The notes below the pieces were generated by a model, which was not told where the DNA came from, searched no databases, and saw only the letters and a list, made by a program, of their open reading frames with translations. A DNA stretch of 21,153 bases from Caryophanales bacterium (GTDB taxonomy: Bacteria; Bacillota_I; Bacilli_A; RFN20; CAG-288), in contig JAJVUU010000030.1 of the NCBI GenBank assembly GCA_021621525.1, forward strand, positions 1-21,153. The letters run 5' to 3'. Of this stretch, positions 14,587 through 21,153 are shown in pieces. Within the stretch, counting starts at the first letter, position 1; every line of letters begins with the position of its first letter. The position numbers and the translations under genes were made by a program.

Positions 14587-16281
14587 ATGTCAAATGGCGA
14601 TGTAGTGCTGAACGTAATCCTTCTTACGATTTCCCTGCTTTGTTCAGGTCTTGTCTTTTTTGTTCCATTCATGAAAAGCAAGGCAAAATTCCATGAATTC
14701 GTAAAAAACAACAAGGATTATGTGCTTGCATTCTTGGTTCTCTTCATCGGATCCATTACGCGACTTTGCTTTCTTGACGTCTTTCCATGTGGTCTGAACC
14801 AAGATGAGGCTTCAGCAGGTTATGATGCCTATAGCATCATGAAATACGGAACTGATCGAAACGGGATGGCATACCCGGTTCATCTGATAAGCTGGGGAAG
14901 CGGGCAAAACGCTTTGTACTCCTATCTTGCTATTCCATTCCTTGCACTTCTAGGCAATACGACCATTGCCATACGTCTTCCCATGGCTCTTGTGGGCACC
15001 GTTTCACTCTACTTCCTTTACTTTACTTTCAACAAAGCATTGTCTCGAAAGTCTGCCATCATATCTACTTCCCTCTTTGCCATTCTCCCTTGGCATGTCA
15101 TGAAATCGAGATGGGCTTTGGAAAGTAACCTTTTTCCAGATCTGATCCTATGGGGAATCCTGCTGCTAATGCTTTGGTCATATTATGGAAAGAACCTTTT
15201 CTTTTATCTTTCCTGCATCGTTTTCAGCCTTTCGAGCTATTCCTATGGCACTTCCTATTTTTTCCTCTTCTTCTTTATCATTTCCATGCTGGTGTATCTT
15301 GCCATGAAACGCTACCAGAAATGGTATCATTGCATTATGTACCTGATTTTAACGGGAATCCTATGTATGCCAATCATTTTGTTCCTGTATATCAATTTGT
15401 TTGGCAAAAGTACAATGCATGTCTTATGGTTTGACATCCCGAAGCTGAAAGTCGATCGCTTCCATAGTGTGACCAGTCTTTTCTCAGACAGTTTCTTCCA
15501 TGATATGTTCTCTCATTTGAAACAGGGCCTCTGGCTCATCATCAGCCAAAATGACAGTCTAAGTTGGAATGCCATACCATATTTTGGCACGCTTTATCTT
15601 TTTACCCTGCCGTTCTCCTTCCTAGGCCTCTTCCGTTTCAAAGACAGGCGAGAAAGAATCCTCACTGGAATCGATAAAAAGGCAACGGCAGATAGCACTC
15701 TTTATTTCCTGCTCATAGTTTCCTTTATCATCTCTTTGGCAATGATGCTGATTCTTGATGTCAACATAAATCGCATCAACATCATTTGGATTCCCTTGTT
15801 TCTGTCAGCGTGTCATGGAATTGAAACAATCATTGAACGGATACCAAGATTTCGTTTTCCTTTATCGGCCCTCTACACTGCAAGCTACCTATGCTTTATC
15901 TTCTACTATCCCATCAAATGGTGTAGGGATGATATCAATCCATCGTTTTTCCAGGGCTTTGAAGAATGTGTCGACTATATCAAAGACAAAGAAGCCGCAG
16001 ACATTTATGTCACTCCCAAAGGCAATTATACTTTGGTTCTCTATTATTCGGAATTCGATACCAGGGAATATATCAGGACTGTTGAATTCTATAATCCTGG
16101 TTCGGCCTTTGAAAATCCAAAAAGCTTTGCCAACTATCATTTCTATCTTCCCACGACGATTGAAGAAGGCAATCTTTATATCGTTCAAAAGACAGACGAT
16201 TTCAATAAATTGGATTTCTCGTCTTATCATACAATGTATTTCAAGGATTTCCTTGTCGTAGATACCACCCTGACAGATTGA
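14587..16281 (+). CDS. GT39/PMT-like integral membrane glycosyltransferase (GT-C fold)
   Basis: This 564-residue protein has about eleven hydrophobic segments up to residue 450 and a soluble C-terminal domain (about 455-564), the layout of ArnT/PMT-type enzymes that use polyprenyl-phosphate sugars on the outer membrane face. The first outer loop carries the expected acidic motif, NQDEASAGYDAYSIMKYGTD (75-94), in which D77-E78 correspond to the catalytic acid pair. RLPMALVG (128-135) and the PWHVMKSRWALESN segment (167-180) are also typical of the family. It would glycosylate a cell-wall polymer, lipid or exported protein; the acceptor cannot be read from sequence. No ribosome site is visible ahead of the ATG. 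The gene starts just behind the TnpB right-end region, so its original promoter may have been replaced by the insertion. It is probably a single-gene unit. Confidence 0.85.
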   Translation: MSNGDVVLNVILLTISLLCSGLVFFVPFMKSKAKFHEFVKNNKDYVLAFLVLFIGSITRLCFLDVFPCGLNQDEASAGYDAYSIMKYGTDRNGMAYPVHLISWGSGQNALYSYLAIPFLALLGNTTIAIRLPMALVGTVSLYFLYFTFNKALSRKSAIISTSLFAILPWHVMKSRWALESNLFPDLILWGILLLMLWSYYGKNLFFYLSCIVFSLSSYSYGTSYFFLFFFIISMLVYLAMKRYQKWYHCIMYLILTGILCMPIILFLYINLFGKSTMHVLWFDIPKLKVDRFHSVTSLFSDSFFHDMFSHLKQGLWLIISQNDSLSWNAIPYFGTLYLFTLPFSFLGLFRFKDRRERILTGIDKKATADSTLYFLLIVSFIISLAMMLILDVNINRINIIWIPLFLSACHGIETIIERIPRFRFPLSALYTASYLCFIFYYPIKWCRDDINPSFFQGFEECVDYIKDKEAADIYVTPKGNYTLVLYYSEFDTREYIRTVEFYNPGSAFENPKSFANYHFYLPTTIEEGNLYIVQKTDDFNKLDFSSYHTMYFKDFLVVDTTLTD

Positions 16282-16394
16282 CGGACAAAAGGAATGTGTT
16301 TCCAATCTATTCTTTCATTGACAAAGATAACCATATGCTGACTTTTCGTTAAAAACGCGTGCTTGGTGATAAGTACCAAAATGACGGATAAATA

Positions 16395-16403
16395 TGGTAG
16401 AAT
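16395..16403 (+). promoter_or_regulatory. Extended -10 promoter of the CNNM/CorC gene pair
   Basis: TGGTAGAAT is a TGn extended -10 with 5 of 6 matches to TATAAT. No good -35 is seen, as is common for extended -10 promoters. Transcription would begin near 16410, so the ATG at 16394, which lies inside this box, cannot be the start of the first gene. Confidence 0.5.
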
Positions 16404-16432
16404 ATCTTCCACCAAGAGGTTTGATCAGAAAA

Positions 16433-17443
16433 GTGGACATACAAAGTATTTTGATGTTGGTGCTGGTTCTCGTCTTTATCTTTCTATCCGGTTTCTTCTC
16501 ATTGACAGAAACAGCCTATTCTTCGATGAACAAATACCGCATGGAGGCTCTTGCGGAAGACGGCACGAAAAGTGCTGCCCTTTGTCTTTGGATTGCCAAG
16601 AAATTTGACTTCACACTAAATACGATTCTTATAGGAAACAATGCTGTCAATGTTGCTCTCTCCTATGTCTCTACTTTCCTGTTCGTGAAATGGATGCCGG
16701 GTCTTGATGACTCCGTCGCTTCTCTTATCGCCTCTGTCATAACCACCATATTTGTCTATGTCTTCGGAGAGACACTTCCCAAGCAACTTGGAAAGCGAAT
16801 TCCTAACAAGGTTGCCCAGGCCGTCTCCGTTCCTCTCCTCATGTGTTTCATCCTTTTCTTTCCTTTGACAGTTATTTTTGTCGGTATTTCCTATCTTGCA
16901 AGATTCATCTTCAAAGGGAAACAGGAACCTGAACTTACCGAAGAAGATTTCAATGCCGTCCTTGATGACAATGAGGAGCATGGAGCTATCGAATCCGGCG
17001 AAACAGACATCATCCAGAATTCTTTTGACTTCACAGATACTTCGGTAAAGGAAGTCTTTACCCCAAAAGAAAAGATGTATACCATCGATCTAAAGGATAC
17101 GACGAATGAAAAACTAGTCGAAAAAGTTCTCTCGGCTCATTATTCAAGGATCCCGGTCTATTATGGTGATCCTGATAAGATCATTGGTATCCTGATAGTC
17201 AAATCATACCTTGCCGACTATCTTAAAGATAAACGCTGTTCTGTCATCCGCTCCATTGAGAAGCCATATATCGTTTCACCAAATATCATGATGGATGATA
17301 TGGTGGAAGGCTTCCGCAATCGACATACCCAGGTTGCTCTTGTCTATAAGGACAAGGTTCTTTTAGGCATGATTACAACGGAGGATGTTCTCGAAGAACT
17401 TGTCGGTCCGATCAACGAAAAGAATCAAGGAGAAAAAATCTGA
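16433..17443 (+). CDS. CNNM/CorC-type membrane protein (DUF21 + CBS pair), short form
   Basis: I choose GTG 16433 as start: it puts a short MDIQSILMLV leader before the first helix, as in the next gene, and the upstream ATG at 16394 falls within the promoter. AAGAGG at 16414-16419 is a somewhat distant ribosome site. The 336 residues hold a DUF21 transmembrane domain (about 1-165) with FSLTETAYSSMNKYR and the FGETLPKQ motif, then a CBS pair (about 195-325: VFTPKEKMYTIDL, HYSRIPVYYGDPDKIIGIL, TQVALVYKDKVLLGMITTEDVLEELVG). The CorC_HlyC C-terminal domain of the longer family members is missing. Family members are Mg2+ (and Na+) transport or efflux proteins regulated by nucleotide binding at the CBS domains; the old hemolysin label is not informative. 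The stop overlaps the next start as TGATG. Confidence 0.87.
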   Translation: MDIQSILMLVLVLVFIFLSGFFSLTETAYSSMNKYRMEALAEDGTKSAALCLWIAKKFDFTLNTILIGNNAVNVALSYVSTFLFVKWMPGLDDSVASLIASVITTIFVYVFGETLPKQLGKRIPNKVAQAVSVPLLMCFILFFPLTVIFVGISYLARFIFKGKQEPELTEEDFNAVLDDNEEHGAIESGETDIIQNSFDFTDTSVKEVFTPKEKMYTIDLKDTTNEKLVEKVLSAHYSRIPVYYGDPDKIIGILIVKSYLADYLKDKRCSVIRSIEKPYIVSPNIMMDDMVEGFRNRHTQVALVYKDKVLLGMITTEDVLEELVGPINEKNQGEKI

Positions 17444-18735
17444 TGGCGGTACGTGATATCATTTATCTGATTCTTCTCATCGTACTCATTCTTCTTTCAG
17501 CCTGTTTTTCAGGAATGGATATGGCTTACAGCAAGGTCAAGATTCCAAAACTGGAAAAATCAAGTCAGGAAGGAAACAAAAGAAGTAAGCGTGTCCTTTC
17601 CTATGCCAAAGATTACGATTCAACCATTGCGACCATCCTGTTTGGCAATGATTTTGTCAACATTCTCGCTTCATCCATAACCGCTTTGTTCGCCCAAGAC
17701 GTCCTTGAACCGATCATGCCGGGTCTAGGCTCCACCGTATCCTCCCTTGTGTTGCTCTTCGTTCTCCTCGTCTTCGGTGAAATCACACCGAAAGCCGTCA
17801 GCAAAGATCATTCCTTTGCCATCACAAGAGTTTCAGTCGGTTTCCTGACCATATGCCATTATCTTTTCCTTCCCTTTGTCCATCCGCTGAATCTTGGCTT
17901 GAGCAAGCTTGCCAAAGCCATCGTCGGAACCCATAAGGAACCGGATGTAGCATCAGACGAAGAACTTGAAAACATGGTCGATGAGATTCAAAAGGAAGGA
18001 ATCATCGATTCCGATCAAAGCGAGCTTCTCCATAAGTCCATCGACTTCAAGGAAACAAACTGCTACGAAATCATGACCCCAAGAGTCAAACTCTTTGGTA
18101 TCGATATCGAAGAAGGCCTTGATGAATTCCTCAAGAAGCCCGATTGTTTTCATCATTCTAGAATTATCGTCTATAAAAAGGATATGGACCACATTCTAGG
18201 ATATATTCAGGTCAAGACCCTGTTAAGATCTCTGGTCAAAGGCGAAAAAATCAACCTTAAATCCATGACCCTGCCCATCGTTGCCGTCCCTAGGACGATG
18301 ATGATTTCCCAGGCGATGGTATTGATGAAGGAAAACCATCATCATATCGTGCTCGTCAAAGACGAATATGGAGGAACCGAAGGCATCATCACGATGGAAG
18401 ATATCCTTGAAGAATTGGTCGGTGAACTTTGGGATGAAGATGAAAAGCCTGAAACCTACATCCGTCCGTTAAAGGTAGAAAACACCTACCTCGTCAACGG
18501 AAACACCAATATCGATGATTTCCTTAACACCTTCCATCTCGATCCAGACAAGCTCGACGATGAATTCACGACCGTCAGTGGATTCATCACCCACCAGGAA
18601 GAACGTTTCCCGAAGGTAGGTGATGTCATCACTTATGAAAACCTTCAGATTCAGGTCGTCAAGATGGAAAATGAAATCGTCGACCTAGCCATCGTCCATT
18701 GCGAACCTGAAGAAAATGAAGACGACGAAGCCTGA
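17443..18735 (+). CDS. CNNM/CorC-type membrane protein (DUF21 + CBS pair + CorC_HlyC), long form
   Basis: The ATG shares one base with the preceding stop, so the two are translationally coupled. The 430 residues hold DUF21 (about 1-170; FGEITPK motif; the SETA-like motif of the first gene is here CFSGMDMAYS), a CBS pair (about 200-325: EIMTPRVKLFGIDI, HHSRIIVYKKDMDHILGYIQVK, HHIVLVKDEYGGTEGIITMEDILEELVGEL) and a C-terminal CorC_HlyC domain (about 345-425: YLVNGNTNIDDFLNTF, TVSGFITHQEERFPKVGD). The likely role is divalent cation (Mg2+) homeostasis at the membrane. Family members dimerise, so the adjacent short and long forms may form a heterodimer. No known Mg2+ riboswitch was seen upstream of the pair. 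Confidence 0.9.
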   Translation: MAVRDIIYLILLIVLILLSACFSGMDMAYSKVKIPKLEKSSQEGNKRSKRVLSYAKDYDSTIATILFGNDFVNILASSITALFAQDVLEPIMPGLGSTVSSLVLLFVLLVFGEITPKAVSKDHSFAITRVSVGFLTICHYLFLPFVHPLNLGLSKLAKAIVGTHKEPDVASDEELENMVDEIQKEGIIDSDQSELLHKSIDFKETNCYEIMTPRVKLFGIDIEEGLDEFLKKPDCFHHSRIIVYKKDMDHILGYIQVKTLLRSLVKGEKINLKSMTLPIVAVPRTMMISQAMVLMKENHHHIVLVKDEYGGTEGIITMEDILEELVGELWDEDEKPETYIRPLKVENTYLVNGNTNIDDFLNTFHLDPDKLDDEFTTVSGFITHQEERFPKVGDVITYENLQIQVVKMENEIVDLAIVHCEPEENEDDEA

Positions 18736-19103
18736 TCTGCTGGTGGATTTAAATGTGTCATTTCCACCGCAAGTCTTCCATGAGACTGAAGAAAACATAG
18801 AAGCTTCTTTATCTTTTTTATTGGACGCACTATCCCAATGGTGATGCATCCCGATATCTTTTTGATTGAACACCAGAAATTCTTTTTTCTTCATGTTTTG
18901 AGGAAAATTGCCATGTCAAAGATTGAATCATCTTTCTGAAGATGGAGTTGTTATTCTTGATATGCTTTCTATCATCTTGTATTATCTCAAAAGAATAATA
19001 CTAAGAAAGCTGGTTAAAAATTCTCCAGGAGAACTTTTCAAAAGTCTGCGATGAGTGATGACTGGATTGCATTTATTTTCGTGACTTACAGAGGTTTCTA
19101 AAA
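18736..19103. other. Intergenic region behind the CNNM pair
   Basis: No gene is supported. A hairpin GGTGG(A) / (T)CCACC at 18742-18768, strengthened by an inner AAATG/CATTT pair, lies 7 bases behind the stop and may serve as a weak terminator, although no T tract follows directly. AGTCT/AGACT at 18771-18786 and a T-rich stretch near 18810 follow. The rest is AT-rich and without visible structure. Confidence 0.4.
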
Positions 19104-19109
19104 TATAAT
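19081..19109 (+). promoter_or_regulatory. Promoter of the two-gene unknown operon
   Basis: A perfect TATAAT (19104-19109) stands 17 bases behind GTGACT (19081-19086), a 4-of-6 -35. The start would be near 19116, leaving a short leader that contains a 10-codon open frame. Confidence 0.55.
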
Positions 19110-19123
19110 ATTCAGGAAATGCC

Positions 19124-19156
19124 ATGAAAGCGGTTGTTTTCCTTGTGAGGTGGTAA
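19124..19156 (+). CDS. Possible 10-codon leader ORF
   Basis: CAGGAAA followed at five bases by ATG opens a 10-codon frame (MKAVVFLVRW) ending in TAA at 19154-19156. Its end overlaps the probable start of the next gene, so it could couple translation to it. No runs of one amino acid suggest classical attenuation. Chance occurrence is quite possible. Confidence 0.25.
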   Translation: MKAVVFLVRW

Positions 19157-19620
19157 CTATAAGCGACAATTACGAAGTAGATATTTTGATAAAAAAATAT
19201 ATCGACGGCAGAGAAGAGAAATATCTTTTGGATGCTATCATTCTTTTTGTTGAAAATTACCGTAAACAACAGGGCTATTATGATTTCTTTGCTGCCATGG
19301 ATGGCTCGCCTTTGAAGCTTCATTATTCCGGAAGGATTGAACGGATTTCCTTTTCATCTTTTGATGATGTAAGGAAAAAGATCTTTTTTGGAATCTATGC
19401 CAAGGCAGATATGGATGCACCGGGCGTCTTGAGTGATGAGCAGGCATATATCGATGAAAGATTCGCTGAAATCAAGAATAGATTTTCTAAAGGCTCCATC
19501 GTAGGGAATCTAAAAACGGCATTGAAAAGAAAACTGAAAGAATTTGGCATTGAGAGCATTCCGTATTCATTCGAATTTCATATGAATTGGAAGATAGGGT
19601 GCATAAGTGATGATTTTTAA
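19150..19620 (+). CDS. Unrecognised 156-residue protein
   Basis: I do not recognise this protein. It is soluble and charged, with no membrane segment or signal peptide. It opens with a helical region (DILIKKYIDGREEKYLLDAIILFVENYRKQ), has a central stretch with FDDVRKKIFFGIY and ends in a basic helix (LKTALKRKLKEFG) before a PYSFEFHMNW strand. The first in-frame canonical start is GTG 19150. The spacing of GAGGTGG at 19148-19153 would instead suit the codon ATA at 19159, giving a start at ISDNYEVD; no ATG exists nearby. It is followed after 15 bases by another unrecognised gene, and both probably share the promoter at 19081-19109. Coding reality is supported by length, promoter and operon layout rather than by homology. 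Confidence 0.6.
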   Translation: MVTISDNYEVDILIKKYIDGREEKYLLDAIILFVENYRKQQGYYDFFAAMDGSPLKLHYSGRIERISFSSFDDVRKKIFFGIYAKADMDAPGVLSDEQAYIDERFAEIKNRFSKGSIVGNLKTALKRKLKEFGIESIPYSFEFHMNWKIGCISDDF

Positions 19621-19635
19621 AAGGAAAAAACAAAA

Positions 19636-20139
19636 ATGAAAACAAATCTAAAATTCGACAAAGATGGAATGTATGAAGAAGTCACCATCGAGATTCCCAA
19701 GGTGTTCGGTGCAAGGGCTGATGAGGAATCTTTTTTGCGTTATAAAGAATATCGTAAATGGTTTACCGTCACTGACAAGAACACGATGCTTGAATGTTAT
19801 GCCAGGGTGATGGAGCAATGCCATCTGTTCGATAGATTTTTGGAAGGTATCTTCCATGGATTTCGCTTCAATACAAAAGCAAGGAGCAACAAGGCCTGGC
19901 TGGAACACGTCAAGGAACTATATTATGGTTATGGCTTTTTTGAAAAGAAGGACGACTTTGAGGAACTTTATGTCTTGATTCAAAAAGAATCGATTCTCAA
20001 GGAATACTTTTTCTGTTCCAACCTTGTCGGGGAGAAACGGTATAAAGAAATCTCATCGTTATTTTATGAATGCTATATCTCATTCTTTGATGGAAGGAAG
20101 AAACTTAAGGAAATCATCGATGGTTTTGGAAAAAAATGA
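19636..20139 (+). CDS. Unrecognised 167-residue protein
   Basis: I do not recognise this protein. AAAAGGAAAA stands about nine bases before the ATG. The sequence begins with a strand-rich segment (MKTNLKFDKDGMYEEVTIEIPK), followed by an aromatic-rich, mainly helical body (FLRYKEYRKWFTV, LFDRFLEGIFHGFRF, VKELYYGYGFFEKKDDFEELY) and a basic C-terminus (GRKKLKEIIDGFGKK). There is no membrane segment, Cys cluster or known catalytic motif. It is the second gene of a two-gene unit with the 19150 gene and probably acts with it. A phage or mobile-element accessory pair is possible, but nothing in the sequence proves it. Confidence 0.7.
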   Translation: MKTNLKFDKDGMYEEVTIEIPKVFGARADEESFLRYKEYRKWFTVTDKNTMLECYARVMEQCHLFDRFLEGIFHGFRFNTKARSNKAWLEHVKELYYGYGFFEKKDDFEELYVLIQKESILKEYFFCSNLVGEKRYKEISSLFYECYISFFDGRKKLKEIIDGFGKK

Positions 20140-20194
20140 TTCCTTGATACACTATTAAGTCATGTATTGGTGATACTATCTAAATGCCAAGGAG

Positions 20195-20215
20195 TGAGTA
20201 ACTCATCCGTATAAT
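20195..20215 (+). promoter_or_regulatory. Promoter -10 with upstream palindrome for the flavin-reductase-like gene
   Basis: A perfect TATAAT lies at 20210-20215. No good -35 is found at the usual distance (CCAAGG there). Instead, an 11-base palindrome TGAGTAACTCA (20195-20205) sits directly against the -10, suggesting control by a dimeric regulator, possibly redox-responsive. The regulator is not in the window. Confidence 0.45.
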
Positions 20216-20250
20216 TTGAATGTTATTTGAAATGAAAGAGGAGGACGATT

Positions 20251-21153
20251 TTGAACGGCAATTTCAAAAATCTTGATCCGAAAGACAATTTTTATCAAAG
20301 CTCTCTCTTCTTCCCGATGCCGGTTGCCATGGTTGGAACCCTGACACCTGAAGGGAAGACTACTCTTGGTCCTTATTCGCTTTTGACTCCCTACTATATT
20401 GCAGGGAAAGATTATTATGCGATGCTGCTTGAATGCAGAAACTCGTCTAACACGGCCCAAAACCTGCTCAGAGAAGGAAGGTGTACGCTTAACTTCATTC
20501 CTGATGATAAGAAGCTGTTCAAGGAAGCCGTCAGAATGGGATGGCCGGGAGATACGCCTGAAGAAAAGATGAAGGATTGCATCTTCCATCTTGAAGACAG
20601 CCAAAGCAAGGAGAAGGATCCTGATGGAAGATATCCTCAGATTGTTTCGGAAGCCTTTCAGGTCATCGAATGTACATGGATGAGGAAACTGGACAATGCC
20701 CAGGATGACAAACCTGGACAATTAGACGGCTATGAAGGCCCTTATCATGATTTCAATGGCATCACATCCAAATACGGATGTCACTTCATTCTCAGAATCG
20801 ATCATATCGACATGAAGGAAAAGTATTGGAATTCAATCGTCAACGGTGTCAATGCGAATAATTTCCCGCCAGTACCGGTAGATTATGGCTATCGCGATTC
20901 CAAGAATTTCTGGTGTTCCCGTTTCCGCAAACCAAAAGGCGAACTGCTTCCTCAAAGAGAAACCTCTCTTTCAAGTGTCCGATATGCCGCCAAACGTCTT
21001 CAGACGGATGTCAAGTTTACCGACGATGCCCTGATGAAACTCATCAAGGTCCCCAGAATCTTCCTTCCGACAGCCCTCAAAGGCTGTGTCAAATGGGCGG
21101 AAGAAAACGGCGTCAAGGTCATCACAGAGAAGGAAATGGCCATCATCAACGAC
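20251..21153 (+). CDS. Flavin-reductase-like protein with PCP_red-like C-terminal segment (3' end outside the window)
   Basis: The start is TTG 20251, with a strong AGAGGAGG six bases upstream; there is no ATG near the beginning. The frame stays open for 301 codons to the window end. Residues 15-170 look like the split-barrel FMN-binding flavin reductase family: SSLFFPMPVAMVGTLTPEGK (18-37), then LGPYSLLTPYYIAGKD and a NSSNTAQNL segment. Residues 245-300 (VRYAAKRLQTDVKFTDDALMKLIKVP followed by WAEENGVKVITEKE) resemble the PCP_red helical domain named after protochlorophyllide reductase, which is found attached to assorted redox proteins in anaerobes. The protein probably binds FMN and transfers electrons from NAD(P)H or a partner to a small substrate. 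The substrate is unknown. The C-terminal match is by eye only. Confidence 0.75.
   Translation, partial: MNGNFKNLDPKDNFYQSSLFFPMPVAMVGTLTPEGKTTLGPYSLLTPYYIAGKDYYAMLLECRNSSNTAQNLLREGRCTLNFIPDDKKLFKEAVRMGWPGDTPEEKMKDCIFHLEDSQSKEKDPDGRYPQIVSEAFQVIECTWMRKLDNAQDDKPGQLDGYEGPYHDFNGITSKYGCHFILRIDHIDMKEKYWNSIVNGVNANNFPPVPVDYGYRDSKNFWCSRFRKPKGELLPQRETSLSSVRYAAKRLQTDVKFTDDALMKLIKVPRIFLPTALKGCVKWAEENGVKVITEKEMAIIND

Noticed and set aside
16394..16432. ATG at 16394 as start of the first CNNM gene
   Set aside because: It lies within the extended -10 box, has no ribosome site, and adds 13 residues without similarity to the family.
18685..18894. 69-codon minus-strand open frame over the end of the second CNNM gene
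   Set aside because: Mostly opposite real coding sequence, with no ribosome site or known motif.
1..21153. CRISPR arrays, tRNA, rRNA and prophage modules
   Set aside because: No regularly spaced repeats, no cloverleaf-like sequence and no phage structural genes were seen on either strand.

Overview
The window looks like a chromosomal stretch of a moderately low-GC Gram-positive anaerobe (Bacillota). Shine-Dalgarno sites are strong, promoters are sigma-A-like, and one promoter carries a CcpA-type cre-like site. The gene mix (HD-GYP/GGDEF signalling, GPH sugar symporter, GH36 galactosidase, GlcNAc-kinase-like ASKHA protein, GT39 membrane enzyme, TnpB of the gut Firmicutes type) fits an Erysipelotrichia or Clostridia gut commensal. 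That placement is inference only; no rRNA or marker gene is present.

Layout. (1) 1-499: the 3' end of a DDE transposase, running in from outside the window. (2) 672-3100: a promoter and a 642-residue c-di-GMP protein with Cys-rich sensor, GGDEF, REC and HD-GYP domains, followed by a frameshifted relic of an HPt phosphotransfer domain. (3) 3231-10150, minus strand: a tightly overlapping operon tetR - GPH transporter - GH36 alpha-galactosidase - GT-B glycosyltransferase, closed by a terminator, then a separately promoted GT2 membrane glycosyltransferase. The tetR promoter holds two 19-bp operators just downstream of the -10 and a cre-like palindrome between -35 and -10. (4) 10185-11127, minus strand: a BadF/BcrA-type kinase with its own terminator. 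(5) 11148-11348: a hairpin-rich segment and the first codons of an IS110-type transposase, a relic. (6) 11783-13222: an AraC regulator with an unusual, apparently shortened C-terminal domain. (7) 13343-14524: a TnpB gene whose second RuvC catalytic Glu is replaced by Gln, with a strong hairpin just downstream. (8) 14587-16281: a GT39/PMT-like membrane glycosyltransferase with a possibly leaderless promoter. (9) 16433-18735: two coupled CNNM/CorC-type membrane proteins. (10) 19104-20139: two unrecognised small proteins in one operon. (11) 20251-end: a flavin-reductase-like protein with a PCP_red-like tail, cut by the window end.

How the genes may work together. The minus-strand operon combines a sugar-type cation symporter and an alpha-galactosidase with a GT28/MGDG-synthase-like glycosyltransferase, all under a dedicated TetR repressor and probable catabolite control, with a GT2 enzyme next in line. 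Uptake and hydrolysis of an alpha-galactoside feeding glycolipid or surface glycan synthesis is one reading; turnover of a self-made alpha-galactosyl glycolipid is another. This operon and the catalytically altered TnpB are the two most interesting items. The mobile-element relics (DDE transposase, IS110 start, TnpB, HPt relic) mark the window as a recombined accessory region.
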